In this document: positions 17,701 through 25,382 of the stretch, piece by piece
How positions within the stretch are numbered: the stretch's first letter is position 1
Layout: the number at the start of each line of letters is the position of its first letter
DNA from: Actinomycetota bacterium
Lineage (GTDB): Bacteria; Actinomycetota; Actinomycetes; Actinomycetales; Microbacteriaceae
Direction: 5' to 3'
Assembly: GCA_018268435.1 (NCBI GenBank)
Contig: JAFDWP010000268.1
Span: 1 to 36,574 of the forward strand
Length of the DNA stretch: 36,574 nucleotides
The notes under the pieces: generated by a model
The model's input: only the letters and a program-made list of their open reading frames with translations
What the model was told of the DNA's origin: nothing
Database searches by the model: none
Made by a program: the position numbers and the translations under genes

Positions 17701-18222
17701 GTGACCACGCCGCCCTTCACCCCGCCCACCGACGCCGAGATCGCGGTCGTCTCCGCGCAGCTCGGCCGCAAGGCCCGCGGCGTCGTCGGCATCGCGGCGC
17801 GCTGCGTGTGCGGCAACCCGACGGTCGTGGCGACCCTGCCCCGGCTGGCCGACGGATCCCCGTTCCCGACCTTCTACTACCTCAGCCATCCGGTGGCGGC
17901 GGCGGCGATGTCGACCCTCGAGGCCGAGCACGTGATGCCGGAGCTCGCCGCACTGCTCGACGAGGAGGACGTCGCCGCCGCGTATCTGCGCGCGCACCAG
18001 GCCTACCTCGCCGACCGCGGCCACTACGGCGACGTGCCGGAGATCGCCGGCGTGTCCGCGGGCGGCATGCCCACCCGCGTGAAGTGCCTGCACGCCCTCG
18101 CCGGGCACGCTCTGGCGGCGGGGGAGGGCGTCAACCCGATCGGCGACGAGGCGCTGCGCCGCGCGCGCTGGTCGCCGGAGCGCTGCGAGTGCGTGGATCC
18201 GGGAGCCGCGCTGCGACGGTGA
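17701..18222 (+). CDS. DUF501 domain protein
   Basis: The 173-residue soluble protein belongs to DUF501: ARGVVGIAARCVCGNPTVVAT near the N-terminus, GSPFPTFYYLSHP, STLEAEHVMPELAALL, YLADRGHYGDV and GGMPTRVKCLHALAGHALA, ending in CECV. The conserved Cys and His residues (C-x-C, KCLH...H, CEC) suggest a metal or redox role, but no function is established. The homologue in M. tuberculosis (Rv1025) sits between the ftsB homologue and an exopolyphosphatase gene. Here a subtilase takes that last place, 10 bases downstream. Confidence 0.88.
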   Translation: MTTPPFTPPTDAEIAVVSAQLGRKARGVVGIAARCVCGNPTVVATLPRLADGSPFPTFYYLSHPVAAAAMSTLEAEHVMPELAALLDEEDVAAAYLRAHQAYLADRGHYGDVPEIAGVSAGGMPTRVKCLHALAGHALAAGEGVNPIGDEALRRARWSPERCECVDPGAALRR

Positions 18223-18232
18223 ACCGACTCCG

Positions 18233-19534
18233 ATGACCGCGCCTCGCGCCCATTCTGCCCGCGTACGGCGGCTCCGCACCGCCGTCGCACTGCTCGTGCT
18301 GGCCGTCGCGGCTCCGCTCGCGGTGGGGGCGACGGCGACGCCCGATCCCGAGCGCGCGGCCGAGTACTGGATCGAGGGCGCCCACATCGACACGGCGTGG
18401 AAGACCACGCGCGGTGCGGGCGTGACGATCGCGATCATCGACACCGGCATCGCGAACGGGCCGTCCGAGTTCCAGGGCGCCGTCGCCGGGGGCACCGATG
18501 TGTCGGGCCTCGGGTCGGACGACGGGCGCACGCCGCTGGGACCGCTGGACAGCGACCACGGCTCGCGGGTCGCCTCGCTGGCCGCAGGGAGGCCCAACGC
18601 CGACGGCACGGGCATGATCGGCGTCGCGCCCGAGGCGAAGCTGCTCTCGGTCTCGCTGGGCTTCGGCACGACGGCGCCGGTGCCCTTCACCCAGCAGGTG
18701 GCGGACGGGATGCGGTGGGCCGTGGACCACGGGGCGGACGTCATCAACCTGTCCTTCACGACGAACACGCTGGACTGGGATCCGAGCTGGGACGACGCCT
18801 TCCTCTACGCGTTCCAGCACGACGTCGTCGTCGTGGTCGCGGCGGGCAACCGCGGCAGCGGCACGGCGATGGTGGGGGCGCCCGCCACCATCCCCGGCGT
18901 GCTCGCCGTGGGGGGAGTGGACCAGCGCGGCGTCGCGAGCCGGGCCGCGTCGACGCAGGGCATCTCGATCGCGGTGTCCGCGCCGAGTGAGTCGCTGCTC
19001 GGCGTGGACGCCGACGGCACCGTGGAGACGTGGAACGGGACGAGCGGTGCGGCGCCGATCGTGGCGGGCGTCGTCGCGCTGGTGCGCGCGGCGCACCCCG
19101 ACATGGACGCGGACAACGTCATCAACCAGATCATCCAGACGGCGCGGCCTGCACCGCAGGCGACCGCGCACCCGGATCCGCTGTACGGCTACGGGCTGAT
19201 CGACGCCGCGGCGGCCGTGAGCGCGACGCTCCCGTCGGTGGATCAGAACCCCCTCGGCGATCTGTCCGACTGGATCCGCCTGCACCGTCGCGCCGAGCCC
19301 ACCGCGCCCGCGCAGTCCACCTCCACGCCGGTCGCGATCCCGCCGCTGCCCAAGGCCGACGCCCCGACGAAACCGCTGTCGCCGCTGATCCCCGGACCCG
19401 ATTCCCTGCTGTACGGTACGCTCCCGCTCGTGGCACTCACGGTGCCTGGTATCCTTATAGGGCTTGGCGTCACTGCTGCTGCCCGGCGCATCCGTTCGGC
19501 GCGCGCCCCTGCACGCCAAAAATCCGATGACTGA
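18233..19534 (+). CDS. Secreted, membrane-anchored S8 (subtilisin-like) serine protease
   Basis: The 433-residue protein has an N-terminal signal (basic start, hydrophobic stretch about 15-33), a subtilase domain with triad Asp70 (IIDTG), His109 (SDHGS) and Ser271 (NGTSGAAP) and oxyanion Asn206 (AAGN), a Pro-rich linker (about 345-395) and a C-terminal membrane helix (LPLVALTVPGILIGLGVTAAA) with a basic tail. That layout resembles mycosins (MycP), but no type VII secretion gene is nearby. It is probably anchored with the protease domain outside. ATG 18233 follows the DUF501 gene closely. Its substrate is unknown. Confidence 0.9.
   Translation: MTAPRAHSARVRRLRTAVALLVLAVAAPLAVGATATPDPERAAEYWIEGAHIDTAWKTTRGAGVTIAIIDTGIANGPSEFQGAVAGGTDVSGLGSDDGRTPLGPLDSDHGSRVASLAAGRPNADGTGMIGVAPEAKLLSVSLGFGTTAPVPFTQQVADGMRWAVDHGADVINLSFTTNTLDWDPSWDDAFLYAFQHDVVVVVAAGNRGSGTAMVGAPATIPGVLAVGGVDQRGVASRAASTQGISIAVSAPSESLLGVDADGTVETWNGTSGAAPIVAGVVALVRAAHPDMDADNVINQIIQTARPAPQATAHPDPLYGYGLIDAAAAVSATLPSVDQNPLGDLSDWIRLHRRAEPTAPAQSTSTPVAIPPLPKADAPTKPLSPLIPGPDSLLYGTLPLVALTVPGILIGLGVTAAARRIRSARAPARQKSDD
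19448..19462 (+). promoter_or_regulatory. Possible ndh promoter inside the end of the protease gene
   Basis: The AT-rich run GGTATCCTTATAGGG contains TATCCT and TATAGG hexamers about 90 bases before ndh, standing out from its GC-rich surroundings. It would give ndh its own promoter; this is weak evidence. Confidence 0.3.
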
Positions 19535-19547
19535 GGAGTAAGCCTCC

Positions 19548-21092
19548 GTGACTGAGAGCACCGTGGCAAAGAGCGCCGTCGCGCCCAAGATCCTGATCGT
19601 GGGCGGTGGCTACGCCGGTTTCTACACGGCGTGGAAGCTCGAGAAGCACCTCCGCAAGGGCGAGGCCGAGGTCACGATGGTCGACCCGCTGCCCTACATG
19701 ACCTACCAGCCGTTCCTGCCGGAGGTCGCTGCGGGATCGATCGAGGCGCGGCATGCCGTCGTCGCGCACCGCCGCCACCTGAAGCGCACGAACGTCATCA
19801 CCGCGAAGGTCACCGGCATCAACCACGCCGAGAAGGTCGCGACGATCACGCCGTCCATCGGCGAGCCGTACGAGTTCGCGTACGACCAGATCGTCGTCAC
19901 CGCGGGTGCCGTCTCGCGCACCTTCCCCATCCCGGGCATCGCCGACAACGCGATCGGGCTCAAGACCATCGAAGAGGCCGTCGCCGTGCGCGACAAGCTG
20001 CTGTCCAACTTCGACAAGGCCGCCTCGATCCCCGCCGGTCCCGAGCGCGACCGCCTGCTCACCGTGGTCGTGGTCGGCGGCGGATTCGCCGGCATCGAGG
20101 CGTTCGCCGAGCTGCGCTCCTTCGCGTCGTCGCTGATCTCGAAGTACCCGCAGCTGTCGTTCGAGGACACGCACTTCCACCTCATCGAGGCCATGGGCCG
20201 GATCATGCCCGAGGTCTCGCTGAAGACCAGCGAGTGGGTGCTCAAGGACCTCGCCAAGCGCGGCGCGAACGTGCACCTGGACACCCAGGTCAAGGGTGCG
20301 GTCGGCGGCAACGTCGAGCTCTCCACGGGCGAGATCATCCCCACCGACCTGATCGTGTGGACCGCGGGCGTCATGGCGAACCCCACCGTCGTGCGCGGCG
20401 GCGACCTGCCGGTCGAGGAGCGCGGCCGCATCCGGACCCGCGCCGACCTGCGCGTCGGCACCGAGGACGCCTTCGTCGAGGGCGCCTGGGCCGCCGGTGA
20501 CGTCTCCGCCGTCCCCGACCTGACCGGCGGCGGCGTCGGCGGCATGTGCGTGCCCAACGCGCAGCACGCCGTGCGCCAGGCGAAGCTCCTGGCGAAGAAC
20601 CTCGTCGCCGTCCTGCGAGGCGAACTGCCGAAGGACTACGTCCACAAGAACCTCGGAGCGGTGGCCGGTCTCGGCCTCTACAACGGCGTGTTCCAGTCCG
20701 GCAACCTCGCGCTGAAGGGCTTCATCGCCTGGATCGCGCACCGCGGCTACCATGGCCTGGCCATGCCGTCGTGGGAGCGCAAGTGGCGCGTGCTGTGGGG
20801 CTGGTGGAACAACCTGTGGCTCGGCCGCGACATCGTGGGCCTCGAGGCCGTGCAGACGCCGCGCGCCGTGTTCGACGAGTTCGCCGCCCGCCCGCGTCCC
20901 GCCGCCGCCGCTGTCGCCGCTCCCGCCGCGCCGGCTGCTCCCGCTGCCACGCCGGCCGCCGCTCCGGCTGCTCCGGCCGCCGCCGCCTCGGCTCCGGCCG
21001 CCGCCGCTCCAGTCGAGACCCCGGCCGCGAGCAAGCCGGCAGCCAAGCGGCCGGCCGCCGCGAAGAAGCCCGCGAAGGCCGCCGCCAAGTAA
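19548..21092 (+). CDS. ndh: Type II NADH:quinone oxidoreductase with Ala/Pro/Lys-rich tail
   Basis: NDH-2 is a single-subunit, non-proton-pumping FAD enzyme on the inner membrane face that passes electrons from NADH to menaquinone. The 514-residue protein has the FAD fold ILIVGGGYAGF at 16-26, PYMTYQPFLPEVAAG, the NADH fold VVVVGGGFAGIEAFAEL, WTAGVMANP, and the second FAD segment AWAAGDVSAVPD, then QHAVRQAK. The membrane-binding C-terminal helix region is rich in Trp (WERKWRVLWGWWNNLWLG). Beyond about residue 451 comes a tail of about 63 residues made almost only of Ala and Pro, ending in Lys-rich KPAAKRPAAAKK-type repeats. GTG 19548 follows GAGGAG. A strong terminator follows. Confidence 0.95.
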   Translation: MTESTVAKSAVAPKILIVGGGYAGFYTAWKLEKHLRKGEAEVTMVDPLPYMTYQPFLPEVAAGSIEARHAVVAHRRHLKRTNVITAKVTGINHAEKVATITPSIGEPYEFAYDQIVVTAGAVSRTFPIPGIADNAIGLKTIEEAVAVRDKLLSNFDKAASIPAGPERDRLLTVVVVGGGFAGIEAFAELRSFASSLISKYPQLSFEDTHFHLIEAMGRIMPEVSLKTSEWVLKDLAKRGANVHLDTQVKGAVGGNVELSTGEIIPTDLIVWTAGVMANPTVVRGGDLPVEERGRIRTRADLRVGTEDAFVEGAWAAGDVSAVPDLTGGGVGGMCVPNAQHAVRQAKLLAKNLVAVLRGELPKDYVHKNLGAVAGLGLYNGVFQSGNLALKGFIAWIAHRGYHGLAMPSWERKWRVLWGWWNNLWLGRDIVGLEAVQTPRAVFDEFAARPRPAAAAVAAPAAPAAPAATPAAAPAAPAAAASAPAAAAPVETPAASKPAAKRPAAAKKPAKAAAK

Positions 21093-21104
21093 GGTCCGTC
21101 CGCA

Positions 21105-21147
21105 ACGCCCCCGATCCCGCCCTCACGCAGTGCGGGATCGGGGGCGT
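21105..21147 (+). terminator. Intrinsic terminator of ndh
   Basis: A perfect 16-bp inverted repeat (21105-21120 with 21132-21147) with an 11-base loop lies 12 bases after the ndh stop. Confidence 0.8.
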
Positions 21148-21179
21148 CGCGCATTCACGGCACGGATCGACGACGGTGC

Positions 21180-21185
21180 TAGGGT
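21180..21185 (+). promoter_or_regulatory. gad -10 element
   Basis: TAGGGT would give a leader of about 33 bases; GGGAG lies about 8 bases before ATG 21225. Confidence 0.4.
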
Positions 21186-21224
21186 GGCGCGCGAACGCCG
21201 CGATCGGACCCCGGGAGCCGCCCC

Positions 21225-22595
21225 ATGTCGCAGGAACGCATCCACGTCAACCCGTTGCACCGTCGGGCCGGATCCGGCCTCTTCGTCGACAAGCACCGGA
21301 TCCCCGACCGGGGCATGGACCCGCTCACGGCGTATCACGTCGTCAGCGACGAGACCATGCTGGACGGCAACGCCCGGCTGAACCTCGCCACCTTCGTCAC
21401 CACGTGGATGGACGAGGAGGCGCAGCGGCTGTACGCCGAAGCAGTCGACAAGAACATGATCGACAAGGACGAGTACCCGCAGACCGCCGCGATCGAGACC
21501 TACTGCCAGCGCATGATCGCCGAGCTCTGGCACGCACCGGATCCGGCGACCGCCCCCGCGACCTCGACGATCGGATCCAGTGAGGCGTGCATGCTCGCAG
21601 GCATCGCCCTGAAGCGACGCTGGCAGGAGCGCCGGCGGGCCGCCGGACAGGACGCGTCGCGGCCCAACCTCGTGATGTCCAGCGCGGTGCAGGTGTGCTG
21701 GGAGAAGTTCTGCAACTACTTCGAGGTGGAGCCGAAGTACGTGCCGGTGAGCGCGGAGCATCCCGCCCTCGACGGTGCGCTGCTGGACCAGTACGTCGAC
21801 GAGAACACGATCGGCGTCGTCGCGATCCTCGGCGTGACCTACACCGGCGCCTACGAGCCGGTGGCGGAGATCGCCGAGGCGCTGGACCGCATCGCGGCGA
21901 GCGCGGGGCACGACGTGCCGATCCACGTCGACGCCGCGTCGGGCGGCATGGTCGCGCCGTTCCTGGATCCGGAGCTGGCCTGGGACTTCCGCGTCGACCG
22001 GGTCGCGTCGGTCAACACCTCGGGTCACAAGTACGGACTCGTGTATCCGGGACTCGGCTGGGTGGTCTGGCGGGACGCCGAGGCGCTGCCGGAGTCGATG
22101 GTGTTCCGGGTCAGCTACCTCGGCGGGGACATGCCCACGCTCGCCCTGAACTTCTCGCGCCCCGGTGCGCAGGTGCTGCTGCAGTTCTACCTGTTCCTGC
22201 GGCTCGGACGGGAGGGCTATGCGGAGGTGCAGGGCACCTCGCGTGCGGTGGCGCGCTATCTTGCGGACGGCATCGGCGCCATGGCGCCGTTCGCGCTCAT
22301 CAGCGACGGCTCGACGATCCCCGTGTTCGCCTGGCGGCTCGTGGACGGGCACACTGCGAACTGGACGCTGTACGACCTGTCGGACCGGCTGCGCATGCGC
22401 GGCTGGCTCATCCCCGCCTATCCGCTGCCGGATGACCTCGCCCGGATCACCGTGCAGCGGATCGTGATCCGCAACGGCGTCACGATGGATCTGGCCGAAT
22501 CGCTGCTCGCGACGATCGGCGAGGAGGTCGCCTACCTGGACGCGCTGACCTCACCGCTGCCGGACAGCTCGACGGGCCCGGGCTTCCGGCACTGA
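21225..22595 (+). CDS. gadB: Glutamate decarboxylase
   Basis: This PLP enzyme converts glutamate to GABA and CO2, consuming a cytosolic proton. The 456-residue protein is a close match to the GadA/GadB group: DETMLDGNARLNLATFVTTW, TIGSSEACMLAG (phosphate binding), VEPKYVPV, VTYTGAYEPV, HVDAASGGMVAPF (Asp236 contacts the pyridine nitrogen) and the Schiff-base Lys269 in NTSGHKYGLVYPG. It ends in GPGFRH; a C-terminal His closes the active site at neutral pH in E. coli GadB, so pH-dependent autoinhibition is possible. No GadC antiporter lies nearby, so a role in acid resistance versus GABA-shunt metabolism is open. Confidence 0.94.
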   Translation: MSQERIHVNPLHRRAGSGLFVDKHRIPDRGMDPLTAYHVVSDETMLDGNARLNLATFVTTWMDEEAQRLYAEAVDKNMIDKDEYPQTAAIETYCQRMIAELWHAPDPATAPATSTIGSSEACMLAGIALKRRWQERRRAAGQDASRPNLVMSSAVQVCWEKFCNYFEVEPKYVPVSAEHPALDGALLDQYVDENTIGVVAILGVTYTGAYEPVAEIAEALDRIAASAGHDVPIHVDAASGGMVAPFLDPELAWDFRVDRVASVNTSGHKYGLVYPGLGWVVWRDAEALPESMVFRVSYLGGDMPTLALNFSRPGAQVLLQFYLFLRLGREGYAEVQGTSRAVARYLADGIGAMAPFALISDGSTIPVFAWRLVDGHTANWTLYDLSDRLRMRGWLIPAYPLPDDLARITVQRIVIRNGVTMDLAESLLATIGEEVAYLDALTSPLPDSSTGPGFRH

Positions 22596-22602
22596 GCCGC
22601 GG

Positions 22603-22675
22603 TGCCCCCGGTGGGGGTCGAACCCACACTGAAGCGATTTTAAGTCGCCTGCCTCTGCCGTTGGGCTACGGGGGC
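22603..22675 (-). tRNA. tRNA with anticodon UAA (Leu), short variable loop
   Basis: The minus strand folds into a full cloverleaf: acceptor GCCCCCG/CGGGGGC (7 perfect pairs), discriminator A, D-arm starting GCCC with GGCAGAGGC (3-4 pairs), anticodon stem GGCGA/TCGCT, loop CTTAAAA with anticodon TAA, T-arm GTGGG-TTCGACC-CCCAC. CCA is not encoded (CCG follows). The anticodon and the ACTTAAAATC surround are those of tRNA-Leu(UAA), and the D-arm pattern GG-AGA-GC is Leu/Ser-like. Yet the variable region is only five bases, whereas Leu tRNAs normally carry a long variable arm. It is convergent with gadB, eight bases from its stop. Leu identity is therefore probable but not certain. Confidence 0.85.
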
Positions 22676-22729
22676 CGCTCTCCGAGCCTACCGATGGTGG
22701 CGCCGTGCGGGACGTTGACATCGAGCCAA

Positions 22730-22735
22730 TAGGGT
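22730..22735 (+). promoter_or_regulatory. -10 element of the aldolase/deaminase gene (leaderless)
   Basis: TAGGGT ends 6 bases before GTG 22742. The gap GGAGGG touches the start codon. Confidence 0.5.
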
Positions 22736-22741
22736 GGAGGG

Positions 22742-23992
22742 GTGCTCGAGCTCATCGCCGATCGAGGCAGCCCCTCCGCGTCCGCACGTCCCCATGCCCA
22801 CCCCTGGCAGGATCCGGCGCGATGGTGGCCGCGGCTGACCGAGGCGACGGCTCATCTGCCCGCGCCGGTGGCCGTCATCGATCTCGAGGCGCTGCGCTAC
22901 AACGCCCTCGACATGGTGGTGCGCTCCGGCGGCCTCCCGATCCGGATCGCGACGAAGTCGGTGCGGGTGCGCGAGGTCATCGACGCCGCCCTGCGCATGC
23001 CCGGGTACCGGGGGCTCCTCGCCTTCACCCTGGCCGAGGCGCTCTGGCTCGCCGAGGACCACGACGACATCGTGCTGGCCTATCCCACGGCCGATCGGCC
23101 GTCGCTGCGGCGCATGCTCGCGGACGAGGGCGCCTGCGCGCGGATCACGCTCATGGTCGACGACGACACCCAGCTCGACCTCATCGACGACGTGGTCGCG
23201 CCGTCGATGCGCCCGCGGGTGCGCATCGCGATCGACGCCGATGCGTCCTGGCGTGCCCCCGCCCTGGGCCACATCGGGGTGTTCCGCTCGCCCCTGCACA
23301 CGGCGGAGGAGGTCGCGCGGTTCGCCCGTCGCGCGGCGGAGCGCGACGGATTCCGCCTCGTCGGCCTGCAGATGTACGAGGCGCAGATCGCCGGCCAGGG
23401 CGACGACACCGGCAGCGGCGACGCCCTGATCCGCACGGTGCAGGCGCAGTCCCGCCAGGAGCTCCGCGAGCGCCGCGCCCGCATCGCGGAGGCCGTGCGC
23501 GCGCTCGTCCCGCTGGAGTTCGTCACCGGCGGCGGCACCGGGTCGCTGGAGTACACCGGATCCGACCCGGCCCTCACCGAGATCACGGCGGGCAGCGGCC
23601 TGCTCGCGGGCCATCTCTTCGACGGCTACCGCGCCTTCGACCCCGCCCCGGCCAGCGCCTTCGCCTTCGACGTGGTGCGCCGCCCCGCCGCGGACATCGC
23701 GACGATCCTCGGCGGCGGATGGATCGCCTCCGGGCCCCCGGTCGCGTCGCGGCAGCCGCTGCCGGTGTGGCCGCAGGGCCTGCAGACCGCCCCGCGCGAG
23801 GCCGCGGGCGAGGTGCAGACCCCGCTGCGCGGGGAGGCCGCCCGCACGCTGCGGATCGGCGATCGCGTCTGGCTCCGGCACGCGAAGAGCGGCGAGCCCG
23901 CCGAGCGGATCCTGAGCTACCACCTCGTCGACGGCGACCGCGTCGTCGGCGAACTGCCCACGTATCGCGGTGAGGGAAAGGCGTTCCTGTGA
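22742..23992 (+). CDS. Alanine-racemase-fold PLP protein (amino-acid aldolase/deaminase type)
   Basis: The 416-residue protein resembles the D-threonine aldolase / D-serine dehydratase branch of fold-type III PLP enzymes. PVAVIDLEALRYNALDMV leads to the Schiff-base lysine Lys72 in IRIATKSVRV; GLLAFTLAEALWLAE, VRIAIDADASWR, GLQMYEAQIAG and the phosphate loop VTGGGTGSLEYT follow. The C-terminal beta domain contains IGDRVWLRHAKSGE. The substrate cannot be named; proteins of this kind are labelled amino-acid deaminase/aldolase. Its stop overlaps the next gene's start (GTGA), so the pair is translationally coupled, and this pairing recurs in other actinobacteria as far as I recall. Confidence 0.8.
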   Translation: MLELIADRGSPSASARPHAHPWQDPARWWPRLTEATAHLPAPVAVIDLEALRYNALDMVVRSGGLPIRIATKSVRVREVIDAALRMPGYRGLLAFTLAEALWLAEDHDDIVLAYPTADRPSLRRMLADEGACARITLMVDDDTQLDLIDDVVAPSMRPRVRIAIDADASWRAPALGHIGVFRSPLHTAEEVARFARRAAERDGFRLVGLQMYEAQIAGQGDDTGSGDALIRTVQAQSRQELRERRARIAEAVRALVPLEFVTGGGTGSLEYTGSDPALTEITAGSGLLAGHLFDGYRAFDPAPASAFAFDVVRRPAADIATILGGGWIASGPPVASRQPLPVWPQGLQTAPREAAGEVQTPLRGEAARTLRIGDRVWLRHAKSGEPAERILSYHLVDGDRVVGELPTYRGEGKAFL

Positions 23993-25302
23993 CACGACCC
24001 GGGGGAACCTGGCAGAACTGGGGTCGATCGGCCTCGATCCGTCCGATCCGGGTGGAGCGTCCGCGCTCTCCGGAGGGCGTGCAGCGCGCGGTGCTGGCCG
24101 CGGCCGCGCAGGGGCTGCGCATCAAGGCGGTCGGAGCAGGGCACAGCTTCACCGGCGTAGCCATCGCGCCCGACGTGCTGCTCGAGCTGGACGACCTGCA
24201 GGGCCTGGTCTCGGCGGATGAGGCCCGCGGTCGCGTGACGCTGCTCGCGGGGACGCGCCTGCACCGCATCCCGGGGCTGCTCGCGCCGTACGGCCTCGCC
24301 ATGGAGAACCTCGGCGACATCGACCGGCAGTCGATCTCGGGCGCGATCTCGACGGGGACGCACGGCACCGGCGCCGGATTCCGCGGCATCGCCGCACAGG
24401 TCGTCGGCGTCACCCTGATCACCGCCGCCGGCGAGTTCCTCCGGGTGGATGAGACGCAGAACGCGGAACTGCTGCCCGCGGTCACGCTCGGACTGGGCGC
24501 GCTCGGGATCCTCGTCGAGGTCACCCTGCAGTGCGTGCCGGCCTTCGTGATGCACGCGATCGACGCGCCGGCCCCCCTCGACGAGGTGCTGGAGACCGTG
24601 CACGATCGCGTCGCGGCGGCGGATCACTTCGAGTTCTACTGGTTCCCGCACACGGACGTGGCCCTCACCAAGACCACCGAGCGCCTCCCGGAGTCGGCCG
24701 CGCGGCATCCGCTGCCCACGGTGGGGAAGTGGATCGACGAGACGCTCCTGTCCAACGGGGTGTACCGGGTGGTCTGCGCGACAGGCGTCGCCCTGCCCGC
24801 GATCACCCCGCCGTTCAGCCGGCTCGCGGTGAAGCTCACCGGTGACCGGGAGTACACCGACCTCTCCCACCGGGTGCTCACGCAGAGCCGGACGGTGCGG
24901 TTCCGGGAGATGGAGTACGCCCTGCCGCAAGATCAGGTCGTGCCGGTGTTCCGGGCGGTGCAGGCGCTCATCGCGAAGCGCGGCTGGCGCATCGAGTTCC
25001 CCATCGAGGTGCGCTTCGCCGCGGCCGACGACCGCTGGCTGTCCACCGCGCACGAGCGCGATTCCGCCTACATCGCCGTGCACCGGTACTGGCGGCAGGA
25101 TCCGCGCGAGTACTTCGACGCGGTCGAGCAGATCTGCGTCGCGCACGGCGGGCGGCCGCACTGGGGCAAGCTGCATTCGCTCGATGCGGAGCGCTTCCGG
25201 GAGCGCTATCCGCGCTTCGACGACTTCGTCGCGCTGCGTGATCGGCTCGATCCGGAGCGCCGCTTCGGCAACCGGTATCTGGAGCGCGTGCTCGGCGCCT
25301 GA
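23989..25302 (+). CDS. FAD-linked sugar-1,4-lactone oxidase (D-arabinono-1,4-lactone oxidase family)
   Basis: The 437-residue protein belongs to the vanillyl-alcohol-oxidase / aldonolactone-oxidase superfamily. The FAD domain has IKAVGAGHSFTG, where His52 is the usual covalent flavin attachment residue, then ENLGDIDRQSISGAISTGTHGTG and GLGALGILVEVTLQ. The C-terminal ALO domain ends with GRPHWGKLH and FGNRYLERVLG, both conserved. There is no signal peptide, so it is likely cytosolic. Members oxidise L-gulono-, D-arabinono- or related lactones or alditols. GTG 23989 overlaps the stop of the PLP gene by four bases. Confidence 0.88.
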   Translation: MTRPGGTWQNWGRSASIRPIRVERPRSPEGVQRAVLAAAAQGLRIKAVGAGHSFTGVAIAPDVLLELDDLQGLVSADEARGRVTLLAGTRLHRIPGLLAPYGLAMENLGDIDRQSISGAISTGTHGTGAGFRGIAAQVVGVTLITAAGEFLRVDETQNAELLPAVTLGLGALGILVEVTLQCVPAFVMHAIDAPAPLDEVLETVHDRVAAADHFEFYWFPHTDVALTKTTERLPESAARHPLPTVGKWIDETLLSNGVYRVVCATGVALPAITPPFSRLAVKLTGDREYTDLSHRVLTQSRTVRFREMEYALPQDQVVPVFRAVQALIAKRGWRIEFPIEVRFAAADDRWLSTAHERDSAYIAVHRYWRQDPREYFDAVEQICVAHGGRPHWGKLHSLDAERFRERYPRFDDFVALRDRLDPERRFGNRYLERVLGA

Positions 25303-25342
25303 CCGTTCCCTGGCAGCCCGGCGAACACGGACCATGCCGGGA

Positions 25343-25348
25343 TAGGAT
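25343..25348 (+). promoter_or_regulatory. lemA -10 element
   Basis: TAGGAT gives a start near 25355 and a leader of about 28 bases with AAGGGGG. The in-frame ATG at 25347 lies inside this hexamer, which argues against it as the start. Confidence 0.5.
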
Positions 25349-25382
25349 GGGCGAAATCGCGTCTGCAAGGGGGTCGTCGTCC

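Noticed and set aside
18233..19534. Type VII secretion (ESX) locus based on the mycosin-like protease
   Set aside because: No EccB/C/D/E, WXG100 or EspG-like gene is present within the window.
22715..22720. TTGACA upstream of the PLP aldolase gene as a -35 box
   Set aside because: It lies only 9 bases from the TAGGGT hexamer, too close for a sigma-70-type promoter; probably chance.
25347..25382. ATG at 25347 as lemA start
   Set aside because: The ATG is part of the TAGGAT -10 hexamer and adds 12 non-conserved residues; GTG 25383 has a good ribosome-binding site.
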